This document shows positions 22,216-34,800 of a stretch of 64,000 nt of DNA, in pieces (position 1 is the first letter of the stretch; each line of letters starts with the position of its first letter). Source of the DNA: Crambe crambe. Its lineage: Eukaryota; Porifera; Demospongiae; Poecilosclerida; Crambeidae. Where the stretch lies: positions 7,749,001-7,813,000 of the forward strand of contig OZ004584.1 in the NCBI GenBank assembly GCA_963924555.1. Direction: 5' to 3'. Below the pieces are notes generated by a model, which searched no databases, had not been told where the DNA came from, and worked only from the letters and a program-made list of their open reading frames with translations. The position numbers and the translations under genes are program-made.

Positions 22216-25200
22216 ATGTTCATAGTGATCTTAATGCTACTTGCTCAGAGAGGTATGTATAAATGCTATCTTTGTATGACAATAACCCTTGTAACAATCT
22301 GGGGCTGGGGTATTCCAGCTAGGACTCCTGTGAGGTAGCATCCAGCGGATAACTAAGTGGATAACATAGATGGGCTAGCCTCCAGTTTGACGTCATAACA
22401 TTTTAAAAGTGGAGTAGCTTGTGGAGGGTCCCACAGAAAAGTATTGGAAGTGTGATAGTATACTTGAGAAAAGGTGTCTTATCGTGCAAAACATTAAAAG
22501 GTGTTAAACGCTTGTAAAGTTTACAAGCTACATAGCTATAAAATGTACAAGAGATGTAAAATTCAATTAAGTATAACTCAGGAACAAAGTGGTGTATAAA
22601 TTTGGTTTAAAAGCCATGTAAATCTCCAGTTTAAGAGCTTTAGCCAATAACTCCATTTTGAATTTTTGCGCGATAAGACCCCTTTTCTCAAGTACTATCA
22701 CATTTTTATTTGTATTTATTTCTTGATATCAGTATCAACACTAACTCTCAGTGGTCCAATAACACCAGTAGCTGTTGGTGATGGAGCTGATTATGTTTGC
22801 ACTCAAAATAATATAAACGGTGATATCCAGTGGATAATTAATAACATGCCATTGGAAGACCTCAACCTTCCTAATGTGCAAACCACCTCCCTTACCGGAA
22901 GAGGATTCTTACTTTTCAATGATCTCTCTGTGAACTTTAATAAAACAACTGTTCAGTGCAAAATGAATAATTCAGGAACAATCATTTACTCCAATATCAA
23001 CGAACTACTTGTGCAAGGTATGCCTCAGGCATATGCATGTCATTTATCAATACTTTTAGCTCTTTTTAGGTCCACCCTCTGCCGTTAGTTCTCTTAATGC
23101 CACCACACTGAATCACACTATCTCCCTCACCTGGACACCTTCCTTCACCCTGAACATACCAAACTCTGACATCACCTACTGTGTTAGTGTGGAGGTGAAC
23201 ATCACTGCATCTTCATCAGTGACACAATCAGAATGTGGCATCACCACTAATGCCTACAACTACACCATCAACCCCAATGAAGGGTGTGGTTTCTATAGGT
23301 TCACTGTGACTCCCATGAACAGACTTAGTAATGGGTCAGCAGTCACACAAACACATCTTATGGAGTGTAAGTTGTCATTCATGGCTATTACGATGTCGCC
23401 ATTATGAAGTATGTCTTTTATTTAGCTGTAATGAGTGAGGGAAGACTTGTGCCAGTATTGATAGTGGAAGAAGTGTACACTTACAGGATAATCCTGGTAT
23501 GATTTGTGTTTTGTTGCACTGATTGTCCTAATCATTCACTGTAAAACAGAAGCATTATATATGCACATTACAATGTACACTATACCAGTGCAGTGTACAC
23601 TGAATAGTCCCAATACACACACTATAAATGTGCAGTGTACATATTCAATTTTACAGTGTATGCTACGGTGGCCAAGAAGGGTCACCTGCAACCGCTTTGC
23701 AAATATTCACTGCCGCCCGCGGTATCCACAATATATACCGCCAGCGGTACCCCCACGGTTCCGGCATGCGCGCACATGCATGACAGATCCGGAGACCCTT
23801 TACCCAGTCATTGATGTACTGAATTGTAATCAGTGCATTTTTCACCGAGATACGCCGAAAGAAATGCATCAAGTCCTAAATCCTCCATATCCAGCAATAT
23901 TGCACCTTACATATAATTATCTCTGTTACAGTATAATTATTTATTATTATAATGGATGTATGTGGGTACAGCAATGAGGTTGAGGGGAAAATGAAGGGAA
24001 CAGCAGAGATCACGAGGGTTGGTGAAATGAAATGACTAAAAATTTGTCCTGTTCCACACACTAACATATTGACATCATTGTAATTATTATTTCGCTAAAT
24101 GATACCTTATCACTGGTTGCACGTTTGCTATGCTTCTTCAAACATAATTGTATTACTTCATGATATATATTGAAGAGGTAAGGGGGCCAACTCCCCTCCC
24201 CTCTTGTCCACTGCAGTGAGTAGTGTCTTTGGTGCCCGTGCTGCTTCATCAAATAGTTCTACCTGCACAATTACGAAATAATAGGCTAGCTGGCTACATG
24301 CAATTAATTTTCCATTTAATATTTTTCTATGGGGCCATGTAGGGGTTCATAATCAAAGAAGTGACTTTTGCTACAAGTATCTTTTGATTACTGGCCATAA
24401 TTAATGATAACACTCCCAAGTTTGGTTCTTTGCATGATGACCCAAGGCCTCTGAACTTGGAGATCTTATTACAATTAGTTATAATTATTGGGTCCCAATT
24501 ATAAAAATGCTGACATGCTTTTTTTTTTTAGGGATTTTTCATAAAAATACAGTGCAGAGGTACAAGGGAAACCTGATATTTCCAAAGTGACCTGGACAGT
24601 ACATGTATTCATTTTGTGAATGCCAAGCTCTCTCCTCATCAACTTACTACACCATATATAGGCATAGACATCTGTTTTTGGAGACTGGTGGCAGGTGTCC
24701 AGCTCTGGGGCACTATACCCCAAAGCCTTTACGACTGACTTGACAGTGACCAGAGTTCTCCCTGGATCTGCACCTCATGCGATCGCGATCGCGACACATG
24801 GTACTGGGTAAAGGGTCTCCGGATCTGTCATGCATCGCATGTGCGTGCATGCCGGAACCGCGGGCGGTATGGTGGGTACCGCTGGCGGTATTGTGGATAC
24901 TGCGGGCCCAGCGCCCGGGCGGCAGTGAATATTTGCGAAGTGGTCGTGGGTGACCCTTCTCGGCCACCATAATGATCTTTATTGTTTACTAAATTTTGTA
25001 TATGATTGGCTTTTACCATACCGTATGGCCGGAAATATTGACGGGAATTATATTATACAATTTCCTCATGAAAATACCAATGATGGTATTTTATTTGAAA
25101 TCGCGCAAAATAAATTATGCATGCGAGCTGTGTACTAGCTATCATCGATTTAGCAAGAGTTCTCCAGTTGTGTTAGGGGCCATTACGTCTACAAAAGCTT

Positions 25201-27385
25201 ATGGACCCCAATTCTTGAGAGAGACTAACACTGATAGCGATCCTTATGCTGTAAGACGGCTGCAATCGTTGGACACATCCCTCGAAGAATTTCGGCCACT
25301 TCTTCTCTCTTTATTTATAGTGATGGATGGCTCTTCAATTCGCTACACCATCACGGGTTTAAGGTGCTACTCCTCCAGGGAGGCCTATAAGTTTTAAATT
25401 GACTTTCTCTCCAGCAGTGGCGTTCAATAAATGGAACACAACGTATCACGAACTTAAACCGCGCGACTTTTTGACAGTTTTATTTTTGGCGATTTGATGC
25501 TTAAACCGCCAAAGCGTCAAATTAAAATCTTCGTCGATATTTCCGGCTATACGGTAATATTATTCATCCTTATGTGGTGGTTGACCTTTACCATATTATT
25601 TCTAACCCCCACCCCATGCAGTCTGCTCCAGCATGTGTTAGTGGCCTTACCTTTGTGGATCGTGATACTGGAGAAAGAATGAATAAGAATTTAATAACTG
25701 GCAATGCAATCATTACATTTACAACAGAACAATTGAGGAGGAATCGTCAGTACAATGTTACACTGAATGCTATAAATGTTGAGAGTTCAGCCACAACGAT
25801 AATATCCACTCATGGAATACAAAATACCACTTATCAGATGGAAACTAATGGTATCAGTGTTGACACTAACTATTTCAGAGATTCATCTGCAATTGGAGCA
25901 CTATATATCTTCATATGTGTCGGAACAATGAATATTTCCTATCAACCATTTGATAGAGATGGGTCTCCTGAGCATATACCTCTAGTACCATACTTAGTTC
26001 TTGCCTATGATATTGAGAGTGATGGTGCACTCTATGATGGTGATGGAGTCAGCTTCCCAGCGAGTGTCAATAACATCTTTCACCCTGGAAATTGCCGTGG
26101 TAATTTTGGTTTCTTATTATAGCTAGCTACCACATGAATCAGCTGTGTGTGTGTGCGTGCGTGCGTGCGTGCATGCGTGCTACTTTCCCCTCCTTTTTGC
26201 GGTGAAAAATAACCAGTCAACAATGCTCACTCTTCTTCTCCTAGACATGGTACTGTAGCTATCATCTGGCAATTCCTATGTTTATGTTACAATACGTACG
26301 TACATTATTTTAGTGAAACTACCTTAAGTGTGTTCATTAGTATAATAATTACTATGAGAATTAATGGACTATTAAATTTGTTTATTTAGGATTCCTTCTT
26401 GACTCTATCACTTGTACTGTCACCACAACTGATAAAGTTATTTTTGCCCGATGCTCTAACTCAGACCCCACTGTGATCGGATTCCAAATGATAGTCCAGA
26501 GTACTGACCTTACTCGTATTAGGAGGCTTGTGATAACTCATGCTAATGATGTTTCATCTCTGATGAGTCTCCAAGTAGAGGTTAGTGGAGAACATCTCAT
26601 CACTATTTTTTCCATCAGAAGAGGAAGGGGAATAATTAATGCTCACACACCATATCAAACGAGGATGATGGTGGATATTCATATCGCCACCTCCACATTA
26701 TCAAGTAAGTAGCAGATTTTGAGTCAATACTGCTGGGTGACTCCCCTGTTGACAGTTTTCTCATTAACCAGGCAAGACTGGTCATTATTCTTTTCATTGA
26801 AACAATAGGTACACATCAAACAACTACTTCTCCTGTACCTACCAGAATTGAAATCATAGCTGGTGAGATCATATCAGTATTATCATAGTGGGTGGTGGTG
26901 ATGGTTTGTGGTAATTGTCATGTTTTTATTGATCATCTATCTTCATTTCTCAGTTGTTGGAATAATTGCTCTCATTCTACTTGCTCTACTTTTGGTTGGA
27001 ACTATTCTCTTATTTCACAAGCGATGTAAATCGAAATCCTTACAATCATCACACAATGAGTCAAAGTAAGATAACAAATGACTGAGCTATTGGTTTAACC
27101 TTCAATGTGTGACTATACAGTAGGGATGTACAACAGGCACCTCAGGAACAAGGAAAAAGATTTGATGTATCTTTGCCACAAGTGTATGAAGAAATAACAG
27201 ATCCTCCCAGTGCCATCAACTGCACACAATGTCCAGCTTATGAGACTACAACTGAAGTGGTCAAGCATAACTATGAAGAAGTAAAACTCTATGGGAATTT
27301 AGACATTCCCACGACACATGAAGCCTATCAACTCACAACATGTTCTGCTTATGGAGTCCCAGTAAAGTCAACAACCTCAAGTTAA
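22216..27385 (+). CDS. Type B receptor B1, complete (about 637 aa)
   Basis: Nine exons: 22216-22252 (signal peptide MFIVILMLLAQR), 22733-23017 (Ig-like: Cys in DYVCTQ, Trp in DIQWII, Cys in TVQCKM), 23070-23366 (FN3-like, ISLTWTPSF), 23426-23496, 25622-26099 (large exon, NRQYNVTLNAINVESS then unknown beta-rich segment), 26390-26704, 26809-26862 (Thr-rich stalk), 26954-27065 (transmembrane, IIALILLALLLVGTILL), 27121-27385 (tail, TAA). Lengths total a multiple of three and the frame is open. The fourth intron is about 2.1 kb because two DNA elements entered it. The tail begins with a B-specific part (RDVQQAP to VSLPQ) and becomes nearly identical to type A from YEEI onward. AATAAA follows near 27426. 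Predicted surface recognition receptor signalling through tail tyrosines. Confidence 0.85.
23537..23658. repeat. Small inverted-repeat element in B1 intron
   Basis: Bounded by CACTGTAAAA and TTTTACAGTG, with an internal GTGCAGTGTACA-type motif. Matching copies occupy the same intron in B2 (29143-29305) and B3 (33223-33337) but not in B4, where the intron is only 67 nt. It therefore entered before B1-B3 split. Confidence 0.65.
23663..24971. mobile_element. DNA-transposon-like insertion with long terminal inverted repeats in B1 intron
   Basis: The left end (CTACGGTGGCCAAGAAGGGT, about 143 nt) and right end (reverse complement of TATGGTGGCCGAGAAGGGTC, about 230 nt with internal duplications) are GC-rich inverted repeats containing GCAAATATTCACTGCC and CCGCCAGCGGTACC boxes. 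B2 has the empty site GTGTATGATCTTTATTG, so the insertion lies between GTGTATG and ATGATC with an ATG duplication. No transposase frame is evident. Confidence 0.75.
25021..25554. mobile_element. TA-flanked inverted-repeat element (MITE-like, 534 bp) in B1 intron
   Basis: Ends are CCGTATGGCCGGAAATATTG (left) and the reverse complement of CCGTATAGCCGGAAATATCG (right). B2 reads TTACCATAATATTATT at this place; B1 reads TTACCATA, the element, then TAATATT. This gives a TA target duplication, as in Tc1/mariner-type elements. A 133-codon frame crosses it without recognisable domains. Confidence 0.75.
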
Positions 27386-28085
27386 TACATACAACAAACA
27401 GATGGTAATTCCCCAAATAGACAAAAATAAACTGTTTTCATAACTAACTATACTCGTACATTTTTCTGGTACACTATTCAATATATTTTTTATAATATCT
27501 ACAGTACATCCCTGCCCCTTTAGCTATCATTTATGATCTAGTTTGTCTTACCTATCTTATATATACTGACCAAATAAACTGTGCACCAATTTCGATAATC
27601 CTAATAACTTCAGGGAACAGTTAAAATAATTATATTAAACATAATTAGCTATCTGTACAAAATTTATTGTGATATGCTCAGATGGCAGTGTGGAAGGTAA
27701 TTCCTGTAACCACAGCAGGTCAGACATGCTGTGCCTTATTGCAATATTCATGTTATTATTATCACTTGGACAATGTATTCGTATTCATAGTTGCAGCAAA
27801 CTTTTAATTCAGTTTTAGAGGAAAGAGTATTATGGTATCGTGAATATTTAGGATCATTTCTAGCTATCAAAAAAAAATTTTATGCCAGAAAAAGTATCCG
27901 GTAATTGATCCATCCAGTTTTACTATATGTGATAATGGCTATGAACTTCACAGTGTGAAGAAAAGTAGCTACTCCAGGGTTTAACTAGTGACACTGTATT
28001 TTGTCCCCATGTCTAAAATTTTTCAATTGATGACCCCTTACCCTAATACTCTGCCATAGTTAATTATTTTATTATACAGACCACA
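27386..28085. other. Intergenic spacer B1-B2
   Basis: Holds the 3' region shared with type A genes (CCAAATAAACTGTGCACC near 27569 and a GCTCAGATGGCAGTGTGGAA motif near 27676) and nothing else recognisable. Similarity between A and B spacers continues for hundreds of bases past the stop codon. Confidence 0.55.
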
Positions 28086-31000
28086 ATGGAGATTAAATTG
28101 GTTGCTGTGCTCATGTGCATATTGCAAGGTACATAGCTAGATATTAAAACAGGCTTCAGATGAGCATATTGGGTAGGCAACCAAAAAGCAGCCATCTCCC
28201 TAGCTATAGCTATAGTACCATAAATAATGTCATAGTGCTATGAAAGTGAGGGTTGATCTAAGATAAAATAGCTTGTGGAAGGCCCACAAAGAAGTATTGA
28301 AGGTTTATTAGTTATGGATTATTCATATTTATCAGCATCAACATCATCAATACTATTTCTCAGTGGTCCACCAAGACCAGTAGCCGTTGGTACTGGAACT
28401 GAGTATGTTTGCTCTTCTGAAAATGATATTTCAAGTATCCTAAATAACATGCCATTGGAAGACCTCAACCTTCCTAATGTGGCAGCCACCTCCTTTAATA
28501 GAAGAAGATTCTTATTTTTCAATGATCTCTCTGTGAACTTTAATGAAACAACTGTTCAGTGCAAAGTAAACAATTCAGGCATAATCATTTACTCCAATAT
28601 CATCAAACTACTTGTGCAAGGTATGCCTCAGGCATATGCATGTCAATTATTAATACTTTTAGCTCTTTTTAGGTCCACCCTCTGCCGTTGGTTCTCTTAG
28701 TGCTACCACATTAAACCCTTACACTATCTTCCTCACTTGGACACCTTCCTTCACCCTGAACATACCGAACCCTGACATCACCTACTGTATTAGTGCAGAG
28801 GTGAACATCACTGCATCTTCATTAGTGACACGATCAGAATGTGGCATCACCACTAATGCCTACAACTACACCATCAACCCCAATGAGGGGTGTGGCTTCT
28901 ATAGGTTCACTGTGACTCCTATGAACAGACTCGGTAATGGACCTGCAGTCACACACATACATCTTATGGAGTGTAAGTTGTCATTCATGGCTATTATGAT
29001 GTCGCCATTATGAAGTATGTCTTTTATTTAGCTGTACTGAGTGAGGGAAGACTTGTGCCAGTATCGATAGTGGAGGAAGTGTACACTTACAGGATAATCC
29101 TGGTATGATTTGTGTTTTGTTGCATTGATTGTCCTAATCATTCACTGTAAAACAGAAGCATTATATATGCACACTACAATGTACACTATACCAGTGCAGT
29201 GTACACTAAATAGTCCCAATACACACACTATACCAGTGAGTGTACACTAAATAGTCCCAATACACACACTATAAGTGTGCAGTGTACATATTCAATTTTA
29301 CAGTGTATGATCTTTATTGTTATATTACTATTGCTCTACTAAACTTTGTATGTGAGTGGTTCTTACCATAATATTATTCAGCCTTCATGTAGTGGTCGAC
29401 CTTTACCATTCTTATTTCTAACCCCCACCCCCTCCCAATGCAGTCTGCTCCAGCATGTGTTAGTGGCCTTACCTTTGTTGATCGTGATACTGGAGAAAGA
29501 ATGAATAAGAGTTTAATAACTGGCAATGCAATCATTACATTTACAACAGAACAATTGAGGAGAAATCGGTACTACGATGTTACAGTTAATGCTATAAATG
29601 TTGAGAGTTCAGCTTCAACAATTATATCCACTCATGGAATTAAAAATACCACTTATAAGAGGACAGTAAATGGTATCAGTATTGAAACTAACTATTTCAG
29701 AGATTCATCTGCAATTGGAGCACTATATATCTTCATATGTGTCGATAGTCATGGAGCAATGAATTTTTCCTATCAACTATTTGATAGAGATGGGTCTCCT
29801 GAGCATATACCTCTAGTACCATACTTAGTTCTTGCCTATGATATTGACAGTAATGGTACACTCTATGATGGTGATGGAGTCAGCTTCCCAGCAAGTATGA
29901 ATAACATCTCTCACCCTGGAAATTGCCATGGTAATTTTGGTCTCTTATTATATGTAGCTACCACATGAATCAGCTGTGCGTGTGTGTGTGTGTGCGTGCG
30001 TGCATGCGTGTACGTGAGTGTGTGCGTGTGCGCACGTGTGTGTGTTACTTTCCCCTCCCTTTTTGCAATGAAAAATAACCAGTCAACAATCCTCACTCTT
30101 CTTCTCCCAGACATGGTACTGTAGCTATTATCCGACAATTCCTATGTTATGTTACAATATGTTATTTTAGTGAAACTACGTACCTTTTAAGTGTGTTCAT
30201 TTTAATATAATAATTACTATGAGAATTAATGGACTGTTAAATTTGTTTATTTAGGATTCCTTCAACAAATACGTGACTCTATCACTTGTACTGTCACCAC
30301 AACTGATAAAGTTATTTTTGCCCGATGCTCTAACTCAGACCCCACTGTGATCAGATTCCAAATGATTGTCCAGAGTACTGACCTTACTCATGTTAGGAGG
30401 CTTATGATAACTCGTGCTAATAAAGTTTCATCTCTGATGAGTCTACAAGAAGAGGCTAGTGGAGAACATCTCATCACTATTTTTTCCATCAGAAGAAGAA
30501 GGGGAATAGTTAATACTCACACATCATATCAAACGAGGATGATGGTGGATGTTCCAGTCGCCACCTCCACATTATCAAGTAAGCAGCAGATTTTGAGTCA
30601 ATACTGCTGGGTGACTCTCCCCTGTTGACAGTTTTCTCATTAACTGGACAAGACTGGTCATTATTCTTTTCATAGAAACAATAGGTACACATCAAACAAC
30701 TACTTCTCCAGTACCTACCAGAATTGAAATCATAGCTGGTGAGATATAATTATATCATAGTGGGTGGTGGTGATGATTTGTGGTGATGTTATTATAGAAG
30801 CTTCTATCATTCTATTTCATTTCTCAGTTGTTGGAATAATTGCTCTCATTCTACTCGCTCTACTTTTGGTCTCTTATTTCACAAGCGATGTAAATCGAAA
30901 TCCTCACACGATGAGTCAAAGTAAGATAACAAATGACTGATCTATTAGTTTAACCTTCAATGTGTAACTATATAGTAGGGACGAACAAGGGAAAAGATTT

Positions 31001-31222
31001 GATGTATCTTTGCCACAAGTGTATTGAGAAATAGCAGATCCTTCCAATGCCTTCAACTGCACACAATGTTCGGCTTATGTGGCTACAGCTGAAGTGGTCA
31101 AGCATGACTATGAGGAAGTGAAACTCTATGGGAATTTAGACATTCCCACAACACATGAAGCCTATCAGCTCACAACGTGTTCTGCTTATGGAGTCCCAGT
31201 GCAGTCAACAACCTCAAGTTAA
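28086..31222 (+). pseudogene. Type B receptor B2, tail lost through frameshift and stop
   Basis: Exons: 28086-28128 (signal peptide MEIKLVAVLMCILQ), 28336-28620 (Ig-like), 28673-28972 (FN3-like), 29032-29102, 29444-29930, 30255-30578, 30685-30738, 30828-30920 (transmembrane), 30976 onward. The ectodomain is open throughout. In the transmembrane exon a 10-nt deletion after LLALLLV shifts the frame; translation then ends at TAG 31032-31034 after a short tail without tyrosine sites (about 571 aa). Independently, the ancestral frame has TGA at 31024-31026 inside the YEEI codons, and the remaining tail (to TAA 31222) carries extra substitutions such as AYVATAEVV. The Ig exon lacks the core Trp (SSILNN where B1 has DIQWIINN). 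Either a pseudogene or a tail-less membrane form. Confidence 0.8.
29143..29305. repeat. Small inverted-repeat element in B2 intron
   Basis: Same element as at 23537-23658 (CACTGTAAAA to TTTTACAGTG) with an internal 40-nt unit duplicated (AGTGTACACTAAATAGTCCC occurs twice). Confidence 0.6.
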
Positions 31223-31889
31223 TACATACAACAAACAGATGGCAATTCCCCAATAAACAAAAACACTGTTTTCTATACTCATAAGTATATTTTTCTGGTA
31301 CACTTTTATTAGCTATCATTTATGATCTAGTTTGTCTTCCCTATCTTATATACACCAACCAAATAAACTGTGCACCAATCTTAATAACTTCAGGAAACAG
31401 TTAAAATTATTGTATCAAACATAATTATCTGTACAAAATTTTGTTATATGCTCAGATGGCAGTGTGGAAGGTAATTCCTGTAACCACAGCAGGTCAGACA
31501 TACCTCATTGCAATATTCATGTTATTATTTTCATTTGGATAATGAATTTTTATTCACAGTAGCAGCAAGTCAGTTTTAGAGGAAAGAGTATGGTATTGTG
31601 AATATTTCATAACTTGCAAGAATCATTTCTAGCTATCAAAAAAAATGCCAGAAAAAGGTATAATCATCCAGAGATAGTAGCTAGATCCGTCTGATTTAAC
31701 TCTAGACTACATTCCTCCAGAAAGATTGATCGAGAGAGGCCTTCATTCATAGGTTTGGGCAGAACAAGAAGGTGCAGAGATGAAGAAGAATTTGAAGTAT
31801 GCATGAAACCCTAATTAAGGACATATGCGCAACGCGGTATTATACTCATGCGCAAAATTAATTACACAGAACTAGAACTAGAAGTTATC
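31223..31889. other. Intergenic spacer B2-B3
   Basis: 3' region with AATAAA near 31250 and the same downstream landmarks as after B1, then about 200 nt of unclassified sequence before the B3 leader. No gene seen. Confidence 0.5.
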
Positions 31890-34800
31890 ATGTTCATAGT
31901 GATCTTAATGCTACTTGCTCAGAGAGGTATGAATACTATCTTTGTATGACAACAACCCTTGTAACAATTTGGGCTGGGGTATTCTAGCTAGGACTCCTGT
32001 TAGGTAGCTAGTTGTCCTTGGAAGAATAGGCTATAGTATCAGGTCTCAGGTGACATAACATGGAAGTTAAGCTTTATTCATTATCATACTATGTATCAGC
32101 ATCAACATCATCATTAATACTAACTCTCAGTGGTCCACCAAGACCAGTAGCTGTTGGTGATGGAGCTGATTATGTTTTCTCTCCTCAAAGTTTAAATGGT
32201 GGCATTTCAAGTATCCAGTGGATAACTAGCTAGCTAAGTGGATAACAATCATTTACTGCAATTATGACTAGCTTCAGATGGGCTAGCCTCGTAGCTATGT
32301 ACCCCAGTCTGACGTCATAGCATTTTAAAAGTCAAGTAGTCCCACAGAAAGTATTGGAAGGGTGCAAGTTTTTTATTTGTATTTATTTCTTAGTATTAGC
32401 ATCAACATCATCAATACTAACTCTCAGTGGTCCAATAACACCAGTAGCTGTTGGTGATGGAGCTGATTATGTTTGCACTCAAAATAATATAAATGGTGAT
32501 ATCCAGTGGATGATTAATAACATGCCATTGGAAGACCTCAACCTTCCTAATGTGCAAACCACCTCCCTTACTGGAAGAGGATTCTTACTTTTCAATGATC
32601 TCTCCGTGAACTTTAATGAAACAACTGTTCAGTGCAAAGTAAACACTTCAGGAACAATCGTTTACTCCAGTATCGTCAAACTACTTGTGCAAGGTATGCC
32701 TCAGGCATATGCCATTTATTAATACTTTTATGTAGCTCTTTTAGGTCCACCCTCTGCCGTTGGTTCTCTTAGTGCCACCATACTGAACCCTTACACTATC
32801 TCCCTCACCTGGACACCTTCCTTCACCCTGAACATACGGAACCCTGACATCACCTACTGCGTTAGTGTGGAGGTGAACATCACCGCATCTTCATCAGTGA
32901 CACGATCAGAATGTGGCATCACCACTAATGCCTACAACTACACCATCAACCCTAATCAGAGGTGTTGCGGTGGCTTCTATACTTTCACTGTGACTCCCAT
33001 GAACAGACTTGGTGATGGATCAGCAGTCACACACACACATCTTATGGAGTGTAAGTTGTTGTTTGTGCTGTAGCTGACGTCATCATTATGAAGTATATTT
33101 TCAGCTTCTGTAATAAGTGAGGAGGAACAACTTGTGCCAGTATCGATAGTGGAAGAAGTGTACACTTACAGGATAATCCTGGTATGATTTGTGCTTTGTT
33201 GCATTTGATTGTCCTAATCATTCACTGTAAAACAGAATATGCACACTACAATGTACACTATACCAGTGCAATGTACACTAAATTGTCCCAATACACACAC
33301 TATATGTGTGCGGTGTACATAATTCAATTTTACAGTGTATGCAATGGTTTATACTATAATTGCTCTACTAAATTTTGTATGTGAGTGGCTTTTTACCATA
33401 ATACTATTCAGCCTTTATATGTGGTGGTCGACTTTTACCATTATTATTTCTAACCCCCACCCCCTCCCAATGCAGTCTGCTCCAGCATGCATTAGTGGCC
33501 TTACCTTTGTGGATCGTAACACTGGAGAAAGAATGAATAAGAGTTTAATAACTGACAATGCAACAATTATATTTACAACAGAACAATTGAGGAGGAATCG
33601 TCACTACAATGTTATAGTTAATGCTATAAATGTTGAGAGTTCAGCCACAACAATTATATCCACTCATGGAATTGAAAATACCACTTATCAGATAGAAACT
33701 AATGGTATCAGTATTGAAACTAACTATTTCAGAGATTCATCTGCAATTGGAGCACTATATATCTTCATATGTGTCGATAGTCATGGAGCAATGAATTTTT
33801 TCTATCAACCATTCAATAGAGATGGGTCTCCTGAGCATATACCTCTAGTACCATACTTAGTTCTTGCCTATGATATTGACAGTGATGGTGCACTCTATGA
33901 TGGTGGTGGAGTCAGCTTCCCAGCAAGTGTGAATAACATCTCTCACCCTGGAAATTGCCGTGGTAATTTTAGTTTCTTATTATAGCTACCACATGAATCA
34001 GCTGTGCGTGTGTGTGTGTGTGCATGTGTTACTTTCCCCTCCCTTTTTGCGGTGAAAAATAGCCAGTCAACAATGCTCACTCTTCTTCTCCTAGACATGG
34101 TACTTTAGCTATCCGGCAATTCCTACATTTATGTTATAATACATTATTTTAGTGAAACTACCTTAAGTGTGTTTATTAATTTTTTAGTATAATAATTACT
34201 ATGAGAATTAATGGACTATTAAATTTGTTTATTTAGGATCCCTTCAACAAATACTTGACTCTATCACTTGTACTGTCACCACAACAGATAAAGTTATTTT
34301 TGCCCGATGCTCTAACTCAGACCCCACTGTGATCAGATTCCAAATGATTGTCCAGAGTACTGACCTTACTCGTGTTAGGAGGCTTATGATAACTCGTGCT
34401 AATAACGTTTCATCTCTGATGAGCCTACAAGTAGAGGTTAGTGGAGAACATCTCATCACTATTTTTTCCGTCAGAAGAGGAAGGGGAATAGTTAATGCTC
34501 ACACACCATATCAAACGAGGATGATGGTGGATGTTCCAGTCGCCACCTCCACATTATCAAGTAAGTAGCAGATTTTGAGTCAATACTGCTGGGTGACTCT
34601 CCCCCGTTGACAGTTTTCTCATTAACTGGGCAAGACTGTAAGTGTGTCATTATTCTTTCCATTGAAACAATAGGTACACATCAAACAACTACTTCTCCAG
34701 TACCTACAAGAACTGGTGAGATCATATCAGCGTTATCATAGTGGGTGGTGCTGATGGTTTGTGGTAATTGTCATGTTTTATTGAGATGATTCTATCATAT

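Noticed and set aside
24996-25397. 133-codon frame in the B1 intron
   Set aside because: It crosses a TA-flanked insertion that is absent from B2, and shows no recognisable domain or codon pattern.
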